A DNA stretch of 64,000 nucleotides. Source: Arthrobacter sp. TPD3018. Lineage in GTDB: Bacteria > Pseudomonadota > Alphaproteobacteria > Sphingomonadales > Sphingomonadaceae. How positions within the stretch are numbered: position 1 is the first letter of the stretch; each line of letters opens with the position of its first letter. Where the stretch lies: positions 124,001 through 188,000 of the forward strand of contig QDFQ01000007.1 of NCBI GenBank assembly GCA_003075315.1. Reading direction: 5' to 3'. Shown piece by piece: positions 35,245 to 44,366 of the stretch. The notes under the pieces are model-generated. The model worked only from the letters and a program-made list of their open reading frames with translations. It made no database searches and had not been told where the DNA came from. Position numbers and translations under genes: made by a program.

Positions 35245-36633
35245 ATGACCACGCGCACCGAAACCGATTCGATCGGACCGATCGAGGTTCCCGCCGACGC
35301 CTATTGGGGCGCCCAGACCGAACGCAGCCTGGCGAATTTCCCTTTCGGCCCGCGCGAGCGGATGCCGGTGGAGATCGCCCATGCGCTCGCCATCGTGAAG
35401 CAGGCGGCGGCGCGCGTGAACCGGCGGCATGGGCTGGACGCGCATAAGGCCGATGCGATCGAGGCGGCGGCGGCGGCGATCGTCGCGGGGCAGTTGGACG
35501 ACCAGTTCCCGCTCGTCATCTGGCAGACGGGCAGCGGCACGCAGTCGAACATGAACGTCAACGAGGTGATCGCCGGCCACGCCAATGAGGCGTTGGCGGG
35601 CACACGCGGCGGCAAGACGCCCGTTCACCCCAATGACGATGTCAACCGCGGCCAATCCTCGAACGACAGTTTCCCGACCGCTTTGCACGTCGCCGCCGCA
35701 CTGGCGGTGACGCAGCAGCTGTACCCGGCGCTCGACCGGCTGCATGCGGCGCTCGATGCCAAGGCGATCGAATGGCGCGATCTGGTGAAGATCGGCCGCA
35801 CGCATTTGCAGGACGCGACGCCGCTGACGCTGGGGCAGGAGTTTTCGGGCTATGCGCAGCAGATCGCCAATGCGCGCGACCGGATCGCCGGGACGCTCGA
35901 TCGCAACATCATGCCGCTGGCGCAGGGCGGCACGGCGGTCGGCACCGGCCTGAACGCGCCCGCGGGCTTTGCGGAGGAGGTGGCGCAAGAGATCGCCGGC
36001 CTCACCGGCCTGCCGTTCGTCACCGCACCCAACAAGTTCGAGGCGCTGGCCAGCAACGACGGCCTCGTCGACCTGCATGGCGCATTGAACGTGCTCGCCG
36101 TGGCGCTGACCAAGATCGCCAATGATATCCGGCTGCTCGGCTCCGGCCCGCGGTCGGGCCTGGGCGAGCTGGAATTGCCCGCCAACGAACCGGGCAGCTC
36201 GATTATGCCGGGTAAGGTCAATCCGACCCAGGCGGAGATGCTGACCATGGTCGCGGCGCAGGTGATGGGCAACAATGTCGCCGTCACCGTCGGCGGCCTG
36301 CAGGGCCATATGGAACTCAATGTCTTCAAGCCGCTGATCGGCGCCAACGTGCTGCGCTCGATTGGGTTGCTCAGCGTCGGCATGACCAGCTTTGCCGAAC
36401 GGACGGTGGAGGGGATGACCGCCAATCGCGCGCGTATCGCCGAGCTGCTCGACCGGTCGCTGATGCTGGTGACGGCGCTGGCGCCCGAGATCGGGTACGA
36501 CAATGCCGCCAAGATCGCCAAGCACGCCCATCAGCACGGCCAGACGCTGAAGGAGGCGGGGCTGGAACTGGGGCTGGTCGATGCCGAGACGTTCGACCGG
36601 CTGGTGCGTCCGGAGACGATGATCGGTCGCTGA
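35245..36633 (+). CDS. fumC: Fumarate hydratase class II
   Basis: 462 residues. Hydrates fumarate to malate in the TCA cycle. It has the iron-free class II layout: [16 protein letters not shown] near residue 98, [16 protein letters not shown] near 185 and the signature [13 protein letters not shown] near 315. The ATG at 35245 has GGAG upstream and gives [16 protein letters not shown], the standard N-terminus. Monocistronic. Confidence 0.97.
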   Translation: MTTRTETDSIGPIEVPADAYWGAQTERSLANFPFGPRERMPVEIAHALAIVKQAAARVNRRHGLDAHKADAIEAAAAAIVAGQLDDQFPLVIWQTGSGTQSNMNVNEVIAGHANEALAGTRGGKTPVHPNDDVNRGQSSNDSFPTALHVAAALAVTQQLYPALDRLHAALDAKAIEWRDLVKIGRTHLQDATPLTLGQEFSGYAQQIANARDRIAGTLDRNIMPLAQGGTAVGTGLNAPAGFAEEVAQEIAGLTGLPFVTAPNKFEALASNDGLVDLHGALNVLAVALTKIANDIRLLGSGPRSGLGELELPANEPGSSIMPGKVNPTQAEMLTMVAAQVMGNNVAVTVGGLQGHMELNVFKPLIGANVLRSIGLLSVGMTSFAERTVEGMTANRARIAELLDRSLMLVTALAPEIGYDNAAKIAKHAHQHGQTLKEAGLELGLVDAETFDRLVRPETMIGR

Positions 36634-36712
36634 TCGCCCGGACGGGTCCGCCGCGGAACTTCCCCGTGGTTCGCGCGCTTGCTGGGGGCGTAACAACCAC
36701 GAAGGGCATGGC

Positions 36713-36928
36713 GTGAGTACGACGACCACGGGCGCGCTGATCGGCGCGGCAATCGACTCGATCTCGGGCGACGACGACAGCGTCGCGGACGGCGCGATCA
36801 TCGGCGCCGTCACCGCGAACGTGCTGAAGGTCGTGCTCCCGCTGGCGGTGACCTACGCGGTCGGCTGGGCGGTGCTGCGTGGCGCCGAGCAGCTGAAGGA
36901 CCAGATTTTCGGAAAGGTGGAAGCATGA
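36713..36928 (+). CDS. Small Gly-rich membrane-associated protein
   Basis: 71 residues from the GTG at 36713. GALIGAAIDSI and GAIIGAVTANVLKVVLPL have glycine-zipper spacing, and a hydrophobic helix runs from about 35 to 55. Overlaps the next small gene by 4 nt (ATGA). Function unknown. The pair may form a small membrane complex (inference). Confidence 0.6.
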   Translation: MSTTTTGALIGAAIDSISGDDDSVADGAIIGAVTANVLKVVLPLAVTYAVGWAVLRGAEQLKDQIFGKVEA

Positions 36929-37125
36929 TCGGCAAGATTATCGGTGCGTTGGTGGGTCGCGAAGTCGAGCGTCGCAATGGCGAGAGCGGCCTGAAAGGCG
37001 CGGCGATCGGCGCGCTGACCATGGGCGCGATGCGGCGCATGGGGCCGCTCGGCATGATCCTGGGCGGCGGCTATGTCGCTAAGAAGGCCTATGATCGTCG
37101 CAAGGCGGCGCGCGGCCAGATCTGA
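36925..37125 (+). CDS. Small glycine-zipper-like protein
   Basis: 66 residues. IIGALVGREVERR, GAAIGALTMGAM and GMILGGGYVAKK repeat small-residue spacing typical of glycine-zipper membrane inserts. The C-terminus is very basic (YDRRKAARGQI). Co-translated with the upstream GTG-start gene. Function unknown. Confidence 0.6.
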   Translation: MIGKIIGALVGREVERRNGESGLKGAAIGALTMGAMRRMGPLGMILGGGYVAKKAYDRRKAARGQI

Positions 37126-37198
37126 TCGATGAGGGGCGTGGCCCCGGCGTTGTGGCCGGGGACTCGCTTCATTCGGTCTGGCCCTGAGCCATTTTCCT

Positions 37199-37801
37199 CT
37201 AACCCATCTGCCAATGCCGGATCGCCCCGACCGGCGCGATCAGCATGATGAGGTTGAGCGTCAGATTGTCGCGGATCGCGACCAGCGCCACAAGTTCCAG
37301 TAGCACGACCAGCGCTGCGCTCGCCCACCAGGGCAGCCGCCGCGCGATAGCGAACCCCAGCATCATGCAGCCGATGTCACTGAGCGAATTGAGGATGCTG
37401 TCGCCACTATAGCCCCAGGCCATCGTCACGCTGCGATAGCGATCGATAATAAGGGGCGAGTTTTCGAGGATCTCCCAACCCGACTCGATCGCCACGGCCA
37501 GAACGAGCCGGGCGGTCCATGGCCAACGGCGCAGCGCCAGCCGGCCCGCGGCGTAGAAGAGCAGGCCGTGGACGATATGGCTGAGGCTGTACCAATCGGC
37601 GATCTGCTGGCTGTTCTGGTCGGATTGCACCGCCCCATGCCACAGCGCGATTCGGCCGCAGGGGCAGATCGGCGAGCGGCCCATGACGAACAATGTCGTC
37701 GCAGCCAGCACCAGCAGGGCTGCGATCAGCCAGCCACTTTTCGCCGCCAACCACGCGCCCACGCTTGACGCCCGGCCCGCGGCTACGCCAGTAGCGCGCA
37801 T
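37199..37801 (-). CDS. DUF2585 family membrane protein
   Basis: 200 residues, several hydrophobic segments (LIAALLVLAATTLFVMG, HIVHGLLFYAAGRLAL, ALVVLLELVALVAI). The conserved block SHIVHGLLFYAAG followed by ESGWEILENSPLIIDRYR is characteristic of DUF2585, of unknown function. The ATG at 37801 has GGGGGAGGAGGA 6 nt upstream. Its start codon overlaps that of the divergent gmk gene (shared CATG). Confidence 0.85.
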   Translation of the reverse strand: MRATGVAAGRASSVGAWLAAKSGWLIAALLVLAATTLFVMGRSPICPCGRIALWHGAVQSDQNSQQIADWYSLSHIVHGLLFYAAGRLALRRWPWTARLVLAVAIESGWEILENSPLIIDRYRSVTMAWGYSGDSILNSLSDIGCMMLGFAIARRLPWWASAALVVLLELVALVAIRDNLTLNLIMLIAPVGAIRHWQMG

Positions 37802-38465
37802 GCCGTCCTCCTCCCCCAATGATCCGCACAACTTCCGCCGCCGCGGCATGTTGTTCGTTCTGTCCTCGCCTTCGGGCGCCGGCAAGTCCACCATCGCGCG
37901 CAAATTGCTCGCGGACGAGCCCGGCCTCGAAATGTCGGTGTCGGCGACGACGCGCAGCATTCGCCCGGGCGAGACCGACGGCAAGGACTATCACTTTGTC
38001 GGGCTTGAGGAATTTCGCCGCATGGTGGCGGACGACGAATTCCTGGAATGGGCCCACGTCTTCGGTCACCGTTACGGCACGCCGCGCGCGCAGGTCGAGG
38101 CGATGCTGGCGGCGGGCAAGGATGTGCTGTTCGACATCGATTGGCAGGGTGCGCAACAGCTGTTCCAGATCGCCGGCGGCGACGTGGTGCGCGTCTTCAT
38201 CTTCCCGCCCTCGATGGAGGAATTGCGTGCGCGGTTGACGAATCGGAACACCGATTCGGCCGAGGTGATCGACGCCCGCATGGCGCGCGCCGCCAATGAG
38301 GTGAGCCACTGGGATGGCTATGACTATGTCCTGGTCAACGACGACGTCGAGGAATGCTTCCGGGGCGTGAAGACGATCCTGGCGGCGGAACGCTTGAAGC
38401 GCTCGCGCCAGACGGGGTTGATCGGCTTCATCCGCAAGCTGACGCGGGTCGCGGAGAAGCATTGA
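37800..38465 (+). CDS. gmk: Guanylate kinase
   Basis: 221 residues. Phosphorylates GMP to GDP. P-loop LSSPSGAGKSTIAR at about residue 22, GMP-binding EMSVSATTRSIRPGE and GKDYHFV, then GTPRAQVEAMLAAGKDVLFDIDWQG. The length and order match Gmk. The start at 37800 has no clear ribosome site. An in-frame ATG at 37848 (MLFVLSSPSG) lies nearer the P-loop than usual, so 37800 is preferred. Confidence 0.95.
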   Translation: MPSSSPNDPHNFRRRGMLFVLSSPSGAGKSTIARKLLADEPGLEMSVSATTRSIRPGETDGKDYHFVGLEEFRRMVADDEFLEWAHVFGHRYGTPRAQVEAMLAAGKDVLFDIDWQGAQQLFQIAGGDVVRVFIFPPSMEELRARLTNRNTDSAEVIDARMARAANEVSHWDGYDYVLVNDDVEECFRGVKTILAAERLKRSRQTGLIGFIRKLTRVAEKH

Positions 38466-38491
38466 GGGGAGGGCGGGGAGGCTTTCTCTTC

Positions 38492-38585
38492 CGTCATTAT
38501 TGCGCAGGTGGGAATCTATAGCCGCTAACGCCGGTGAGGCTCACGACGGTCAGCCAGTCTGGATTCCTGCCTGCGCGGGAATGAC
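38492..38585. repeat. REP-like palindromic intergenic repeat (degenerate)
   Basis: Left CGTCATTATTGCGCAGGTGG, right CCTGCCTGCGCGGGAATGAC: imperfect inverse ends of the CATTCCCGCGCAGG subtype, downstream of gmk. The left arm has several changes. Confidence 0.6.
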
Positions 38586-38693
38586 CAGATCGGTGAGGGC
38601 AGGCCTCACCCACGCGGCGATGGCTGATCCCCCTCCACCGCATTCCGATCGCGCACATAGTCGATCGTCGGCCTTCGATCGTACCGCACATTT

Positions 38694-38776
38694 CGTCACC
38701 CCGGACTTGATCCGGGGTCCCGTTTCTTCAGGGCTGTCCGCATTTAGCGGGACCCCGGATCAAGTCCGGGGTGACG
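38694..38776. repeat. REP-like palindromic intergenic repeat (near-perfect)
   Basis: CGTCACCCCGGACTTGATCC... and ...GGATCAAGTCCGGGGTGACG: the 28-nt arms are exact inverses around a 27-nt centre. It is the best-preserved copy in the window, between gmk and the acetyltransferase gene. Confidence 0.85.
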
Positions 38777-38855
38777 ATAGGGGCGGGCTGAGTCGGCAGC
38801 GGCCCTCAGCCGTTGCTCGGCGTGACGAGGTGGCGGACCGCCAAGTCACGCCCCC

Positions 38856-39419
38856 TCACGCCGCGATACGCAGGGCAGGGTGATCCTCCTCTGCGGCGTC
38901 CAGATCGAGCGTATAGCCGATCGACGGTGCCGGTTCGGTCCGGCCAAGCGACGGCTTGACGAAGGTCTGCCCGGTCGGCCGGAAGCCCAGCTTGCGCAGG
39001 ACGGCCCCCGACGCCGGATTGTCGGCGAAGTGCCAGCCGGCCATGCGGTGCAGCCCCAGCGCGTGACGCGCCATCGCGATGACGGCATGGCCCGCCTCGG
39101 TCGCATAGCCGCGGCCCCAGGCGGCGGGGGTGAGCCAGTAGCCAAGATTGGGCTGGCCATCCATTTCCGAAATGCCAATGCCGCCGACGATCGCCGGGGC
39201 GCCATCGGGCCACACAAGATCATGGCTGACGATCAGCATCCGCGCATCGTCTGGCGCATGCGGACGGGCGCAAAAAGCCTCTGCGTCGGACAGGGTATAG
39301 GGATAGGGGACCCGGCTCAGCATCCGGGTGACCGCTTCGTGATCGATCGCCGCGGCCAGCTCGGCCGCATCCTCCGGCCACGCCGGCCGGAGCGTCAATC
39401 TGTTGGTTCTCGCGAACAT
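38856..39419 (-). CDS. GNAT-family acetyltransferase
   Basis: 187 residues. The N-terminal RLTLRPAWPEDAAELAAA is the RimJ-type beginning. The acetyl-CoA loop lies in LTPAAWGRGYATEAGHAVIA near residue 100, and RMAGWHFADNPASGAVLRKLGF follows, as in RimJ/RimL-like enzymes. The substrate is unknown. The ATG at 39419 has AAGGAG 9 nt upstream. Lies downstream of rpmA, beyond a terminator. Confidence 0.88.
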   Translation of the reverse strand: MFARTNRLTLRPAWPEDAAELAAAIDHEAVTRMLSRVPYPYTLSDAEAFCARPHAPDDARMLIVSHDLVWPDGAPAIVGGIGISEMDGQPNLGYWLTPAAWGRGYATEAGHAVIAMARHALGLHRMAGWHFADNPASGAVLRKLGFRPTGQTFVKPSLGRTEPAPSIGYTLDLDAAEEDHPALRIAA

Positions 39420-39493
39420 TCCTGCTCTCTCCTTGGCCACGCCGCTGCCACGCGCCTGTGACGCGGCAGGGACAGTCGGGGTCGGGGAGCAAG

Positions 39494-39524
39494 AAAAAGG
39501 GAGCCGGGGTGACCCGTCTCCCTT
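39494..39524 (-). terminator. Rho-independent terminator after rpmA
   Basis: Minus strand: AAGGGAG-A-CGGG, loop TCAC, CCCG-G-CTCCCTT, then TTT. Strong stem with one mismatch, about 70 nt past the rpmA stop. Confidence 0.85.
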
Positions 39525-39590
39525 GTTTGGTTGGCATCTTGTGAAAGATGCGACCGGGTCACCCTGGTGGGCAACCCGGCTGGTTGCCCG

Positions 39591-39860
39591 TTATTCGGCG
39601 GCTTCCGCCATAATCTGCACCGAGCAGAATTTACGGCCGAGCTTGCCTTCGTGGAACGCCACGCGGCCGTCGACGAGCGCGAACAGGGTGTGATCCTTGC
39701 CCATGCCCACGTTGGCGCCCGGATAGAACTTGGTGCCGCGCTGACGCACGAGGATGTTGCCCGCGATCGCTTCCTGACCGCCGAACTTCTTCACGCCAAG
39801 ACGACGGCCGGCCGAATCACGACCGTTGCGCGACGAACCGCCTGCTTTCTTATGTGCCAT
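39591..39860 (-). CDS. rpmA: 50S ribosomal protein L27
   Basis: 89 residues. [20 protein letters not shown] is the invariant start, whose N-terminal tail reaches the peptidyl-transferase centre. [15 protein letters not shown] and [15 protein letters not shown] follow as in all L27. Follows rplU by 27 nt, the universal rplU-rpmA order. Confidence 0.97.
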   Translation of the reverse strand: MAHKKAGGSSRNGRDSAGRRLGVKKFGGQEAIAGNILVRQRGTKFYPGANVGMGKDHTLFALVDGRVAFHEGKLGRKFCSVQIMAEAAE

Positions 39861-39887
39861 GCTGCTCTACTCCTGTTCGCGCTGGGC

Positions 39888-40184
39888 TCAGCCGACCGAA
39901 ACGATCTTGAGGATCGTGTGGTTCTGGCGATGGCCGTTCTTGCGGCGATAATTGTGACGGCGGCGCTTCTTGAAGACGATGACCTTCTCGCCCTTCGCCT
40001 GTGCGACGATCTCGGCGGCGACGGTCAGACCCTCGACGCTCTTCAGCTCCGAGCCTTCGCCCGCGAGCAGGACATCACCCAGCGTGATCGATGCGCCGGC
40101 TTCGCCGTCCAGCTTCTCGACGACGATCTTGTCTCCGGCGGCGACGCGATACTGCTTGCCGCCCGTGCGCACGACTGCGAACAT
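39888..40184 (-). CDS. rplU: 50S ribosomal protein L21
   Basis: 98 residues. [20 protein letters not shown] at the start and [19 protein letters not shown] near the C-terminus are diagnostic. The ATG at 40184 is preferred to an upstream codon at 40220, since L21 begins MFAVV. First gene of the rplU-rpmA pair; the promoter probably lies in the 254-nt gap to the divergent receptor gene. Confidence 0.97.
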   Translation of the reverse strand: MFAVVRTGGKQYRVAAGDKIVVEKLDGEAGASITLGDVLLAGEGSELKSVEGLTVAAEIVAQAKGEKVIVFKKRRRHNYRRKNGHRQNHTILKIVSVG

Positions 40185-40438
40185 GGCTCTAGTCACTTCC
40201 CAAAAAACATGTGCCCGCACAGGGAGACCCGGCGGGATGAGCGGCGGCAGCTACGGAATGTGCAGGCTTCTGTCAACCTTTGAAGCGGGGCACGCCGACA
40301 TTCATCATGTGGCGGCGCAGCAACAGCGGTATGACAAACGTATGAAGGGTCTGTGACGATGACTTGCCCGGCCCCCAGCGCGACATAAAGTGTCGTCGAT
40401 CGCGACGGTAACTAAGCTGAGCGAAACAGGGGAAAATC

Positions 40439-43225
40439 ATGAAGCGCGCAATCTTGCTTGCCGGCGTCGCCGTGCCGGCATCCTTGTCGGTCTTGTCCGC
40501 ACCGGCCTGGGCACAAGCGGTGCAGTCGGCGCCCAGCCAGGAAGCGACGGCCGATACGTCGGCGCAAAGCGATGAGGCGGCCAACCAGATCGTCGTCATC
40601 GGTAGCCGCGTCGCCAACCGGACCGCGATCGACAGCCCCGTGCCGATCGACGTCATTTCCGGCAGCGCGTTGCAGGCATCGGGCACCGGCGAACTCAACA
40701 AGACGCTGAACCAACTCGTCCCCTCGTTCAACTTCCCGCAGCCCTCGATCGCCGACGGCTCCGACGTGACGCGGCCCGCGACGCTGCGCGGCCTCAACCC
40801 CGACCAGACGCTGGTGCTGCTCAACGGCAAGCGCCGCCACGTGTCGGCACTGCTCAACATCAACGGCACCGTCGGCCGCGGCTCGGCGGCGGTCGACATG
40901 AACATGATTCCGGCGCTCGCGATCCAGCGGGTCGAGGTGCTGCGTGACGGCGCCTCCTCGCAATATGGCTCTGATGCGATCGCGGGCGTGATCAACGTCC
41001 AGTTGAAGACCGCGAGCGAAGGCGGTCGCGCACAGGTGAGCTACGGCAAATATGTGACGACGCTGGACGGGGTGGCCAATTTTAACGGCCTGCTCGGCAA
41101 TTCGCCGTCGCTCGACCCGACCGACTCGCGCTACCTTCAGGCGAACAGCAACGGCGAGCGCAAGGCGCGCGACGGCGCGATGCTGACCTATGGCGTCAAC
41201 GTCGGCCTGCCGATCGGCAACGGCGGCTTCTTCAACTTCACCGGCGAATATCGCGACCGCGACTTCACCAACCGCCAGGGCTACGACCTTCGGCCCAACT
41301 ACATCCGTCCGTCGTCGACCACGTTCGATTCGCGCGAAGCGAGCTTCAACCGCCTCGATTTCCGCTATGGCGATGCGAAGACGCAGGACTTCAACTTCCT
41401 CGTCAACATGGGCCAGCCGCTGGGTTCGGCCGACTTCTACGCCTTCTTCACATATGGTCACCGCGACGGCCTGTCGGCGGCGAACTTCCGCCAGCAATCG
41501 GCGGCGACCAACCGCGATTTCTCAGCGATCCTGCCACGCGATACCCCGACCAGCGCCAATTTCGTCGGCCTGACACCGGACGGTTACCTGCCCAAGATCC
41601 AGTCGAGCATCGACGATCTGTCGGCGACCAGCGGCATCCGGGCCGATGTCGCGGGCTTCAAGGGCGACTTCTCGCTCGGCTTCGGTCGCAACGAGCTGAG
41701 CTACCGGACCGAGGATAGCGTCAACGTCTCCTTCGGTCCGCAGAGCCAGCGTTCGTTCGATGCCGGTGGCCTCGCCTTCTCGCAGATCCTGGCGAACGCC
41801 GACCTGTCGCGCCAGTTCGATGTCGGCCTGGCGGGGCCGCTGACCTTCGCATTCGGCGGCGAGTATCGCCACGAGATCTTCCAGATCCGCCCCGGCGATC
41901 CCCAGTCGTACCAGACCGGCCCGTTCTTCCAGGCGACGCGGACCACCACGGCGGCGAACTGCACCACGCTGGGTGGCGTGTATGGCGGGGGCGCCGCAGC
42001 GACCGGTACTTGCTCGTTCCCCGGTCGTACCGCGGCGGCGGGTGCGCAGGGCTTCGGCGGTCTGCCTGCCTCGGCCCGGACCAACGTCAACCGCAACAGC
42101 TATGCCGGCTATCTGGAGTTCGACGCCGACCTGTTCACCGGATTCACCGCGACCGCGGCGGGCCGTTACGAACATTACAGCGACTTCGGCGATACGGTGA
42201 ACGGCAAGCTGGCGCTGCGCTACGAGCTGACCGACGGGTTCGCGCTGCGCGGCTCGGTGTCGAACGGCTTCCGTGCGCCGTCGCTGCACCAGCAATATTT
42301 CACCACCACCTCGACCAATTTCCTGTCGGGCGTGCCCGTGGACGTGTCGACCGTCGCGGTGAACAGCCCGGTGGCGCGCGCGCTCGGTTCGCAGCCGCTC
42401 AAGCCCGAAAAGTCGGTCAATCTGTCGGGCGGCGCGACGCTCAATCCGTTCCGCGGCTTCAACCTGACGGTCGACTATTTCCACATCAAGATCCGCGACC
42501 GCATCGTGCTGTCGGAAAATCTGGGTGCGGCGGGCGTCGGCACGGCGGCGCAGAATGCCGCGGTGCAGCAGGTGCTGGTGGCGAACGGCTTCAACACCGT
42601 CGGTGCGGCGCGCTTCTTCATCAACGGCCTGGATACGACCACGCAGGGCGTCGATGCGGTTGCGACCTATCGCGCCAATCTGGGCGGCCTGGGCGCCTGG
42701 AATTTCTCGGCCGCGTATAACTACACGAAGAACCAGATCGACAAGCGGCTGAACACGCTGGGGTCGCTCGCGCAGATCCCCGGCCTCGTGCTGTTCGGAC
42801 GTGTCGAGGGCTTCCGGTTCGAACGGGGCCAGCCACGTACCAAGGTCGTGCTGGCGACCGACGGCAAGATCGCGGGCATCGGCGTGTCGGCGCGGACGAC
42901 GCGTTATGGTTCGGTGATCTCGCCCGAAACGACCGCACCGCTCGCCGATGCGACCAGCCTGACGCTGCTCGGGCCGGACGATCAGGTGCTGCGCCCCAAG
43001 TGGATCACCGATTTCTCGCTAAGCTACGAATATCGCGGCGTGCAGCTGACGCTGGGCGTGGACAATGCCTTCGACGTCTATCCCGATCGCCGGCCGTTCG
43101 GCCTGCGCCCGGCGAGCGTCGGCGGCAGCTATCCGACGACCTATCAGTTCCTGCCATATAGCAACTTCTCGCCGTTCGGCTTCAACGGGCGCTTCCTGTA
43201 CGCGCGCGCGGCGATCAACTTCTAA
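40439..43225 (+). CDS. TonB-dependent receptor
   Basis: 928-residue outer membrane protein. Signal peptide SLSVLSAPAWAQA. TonB-box-like NQIVVIGSRV near residue 55, then the plug with DVISGSALQASGTGEL, RPATLRGLNPDQTLVLLNGK and RVEVLRDGASSQYGSDAIAG. The barrel ends GFNGRFLYARAAINF with C-terminal Phe. It is a different subclass from the receptor at 23.7 kb (RDGASSQYG versus RGPQGTLFG). The ligand is unknown. Two Cys (NCTTLGG, TCSFPG) lie in one extracellular loop. Monocistronic. Confidence 0.93.
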   Translation: MKRAILLAGVAVPASLSVLSAPAWAQAVQSAPSQEATADTSAQSDEAANQIVVIGSRVANRTAIDSPVPIDVISGSALQASGTGELNKTLNQLVPSFNFPQPSIADGSDVTRPATLRGLNPDQTLVLLNGKRRHVSALLNINGTVGRGSAAVDMNMIPALAIQRVEVLRDGASSQYGSDAIAGVINVQLKTASEGGRAQVSYGKYVTTLDGVANFNGLLGNSPSLDPTDSRYLQANSNGERKARDGAMLTYGVNVGLPIGNGGFFNFTGEYRDRDFTNRQGYDLRPNYIRPSSTTFDSREASFNRLDFRYGDAKTQDFNFLVNMGQPLGSADFYAFFTYGHRDGLSAANFRQQSAATNRDFSAILPRDTPTSANFVGLTPDGYLPKIQSSIDDLSATSGIRADVAGFKGDFSLGFGRNELSYRTEDSVNVSFGPQSQRSFDAGGLAFSQILANADLSRQFDVGLAGPLTFAFGGEYRHEIFQIRPGDPQSYQTGPFFQATRTTTAANCTTLGGVYGGGAAATGTCSFPGRTAAAGAQGFGGLPASARTNVNRNSYAGYLEFDADLFTGFTATAAGRYEHYSDFGDTVNGKLALRYELTDGFALRGSVSNGFRAPSLHQQYFTTTSTNFLSGVPVDVSTVAVNSPVARALGSQPLKPEKSVNLSGGATLNPFRGFNLTVDYFHIKIRDRIVLSENLGAAGVGTAAQNAAVQQVLVANGFNTVGAARFFINGLDTTTQGVDAVATYRANLGGLGAWNFSAAYNYTKNQIDKRLNTLGSLAQIPGLVLFGRVEGFRFERGQPRTKVVLATDGKIAGIGVSARTTRYGSVISPETTAPLADATSLTLLGPDDQVLRPKWITDFSLSYEYRGVQLTLGVDNAFDVYPDRRPFGLRPASVGGSYPTTYQFLPYSNFSPFGFNGRFLYARAAINF

Positions 43226-43270
43226 GGGGGGGGCGGGGAGGGGCGCTACGGCGTCCCTCCCGCTGACCGG

Positions 43271-43675
43271 TCAGTGGCGGTGTTCGCGGCGCAGCGCGTA
43301 GCGGCCGTCGGTGAAATCATCGAACAGGCCGGCGATCGCCGGATGGTCGACCGGCTCGTCGCTGTCGTCGACCACCAGATTCTGCTGGCTGACATAAGCG
43401 ACGTAGCTCGAATCCATATTCTCGGCGAGCAGGTGATAGAAGGGCTGGTCCTTGCGCGGGCGCACCGCCTCGGGGATCGCCTCATACCATTCCTCGGTAT
43501 TGGCGAAGACGGGATCGACGTCGAAGATCACGCCGCGGAAATCGAACAGGCGGTGCCGCACGACGTCGCCGATCGAGAAGCGCGCATGCGCGATCGCCGG
43601 CGCATCGATCTCGACGACATTGGGGCGCCCCTGCGCGGGCAGGGTGCCGATAGGGTCATGACGGGGCATGCCCAT
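43271..43675 (-). CDS. hspQ: Heat shock protein HspQ
   Basis: 134 residues. HARFSIGDVVRHRLFDFRGV, then FDVDPVFANTEEWYEAIP and QPFYHLLAE form the YccV/HspQ hemimethylated-DNA-binding fold. In E. coli HspQ binds and modulates Lon protease. It has an alphaproteobacterial N-terminal extension of about 30 residues. Starts at MGMPRHD (43675). Lies just before tRNA-Ser, on the opposite strand. Confidence 0.88.
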   Translation of the reverse strand: MGMPRHDPIGTLPAQGRPNVVEIDAPAIAHARFSIGDVVRHRLFDFRGVIFDVDPVFANTEEWYEAIPEAVRPRKDQPFYHLLAENMDSSYVAYVSQQNLVVDDSDEPVDHPAIAGLFDDFTDGRYALRREHRH

Positions 43676-43800
43676 AATTTAATCGTCTTTCCGCGCTGCA
43701 CAAGCACAAGGGCGCTTGCCACCGTAAAACCGAGCCGCTAAAGGCCCGCCCTCGACCGACGGATTGCGGGTCTCACCGACCCGCCAAAGACGTCTTCTGC

Positions 43801-43890
<90 letters not shown>

Positions 43891-43966
43891 CTTGCTCCTC
43901 CTAAGTCATTGCAGCTTAACGGATTTATGGCGCCGATCAGCGTTGGCCCAACAGTGCGCCCAACAT

Positions 43967-44263
43967 TTACATTTCGGCTATAATCCGCTGCATACGTTTA
44001 TCGCCGCGTTGGAATCCCTGGCGCGGCGCGCCGGACGGAGAATCGGTCAACGACATGCCGCGCGACTTGTCCATCGACATTAGCTTCCAGCCGTAGCCAT
44101 CACCGGTGGCGCTACCGCCACTAACTTGAAACACGGACATGGACTGCCTGCCAGCGTGAGTCATATCAACGGTATGGACCTCTACGGTGCGACTGAATCC
44201 GTCATAATGGAGCCGAACGCGCACGCCCCTACGGATCGCCTCAACTGGCATTTCGATGCTCAC
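43967..44263 (-). CDS. Small WYL-like hypothetical protein
   Basis: 98 residues. VRVRLHYDGFSRTVEVHT, then QSMSVFQVSGGSA and GWKLMSMDKSRGMSL have the strand pattern of compact WYL-like proteins, ligand or nucleic-acid sensors often near defence genes. This is a pattern-based call. It lies in the low-GC segment, divergent from the OLD nuclease gene with a 103-nt gap, so it could be its regulator (inference). Confidence 0.5.
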   Translation of the reverse strand: MSIEMPVEAIRRGVRVRLHYDGFSRTVEVHTVDMTHAGRQSMSVFQVSGGSATGDGYGWKLMSMDKSRGMSLTDSPSGAPRQGFQRGDKRMQRIIAEM

Positions 44264-44366
44264 TCGTTCCTTCCAACTAGGTAGATTCGCTTGCCTTCTT
44301 GAAAAACATAGGTGACTTTTGGCGTCAGCGCCATGGCATCAACGCGGAGCGCGCAAGGGAGATTAG

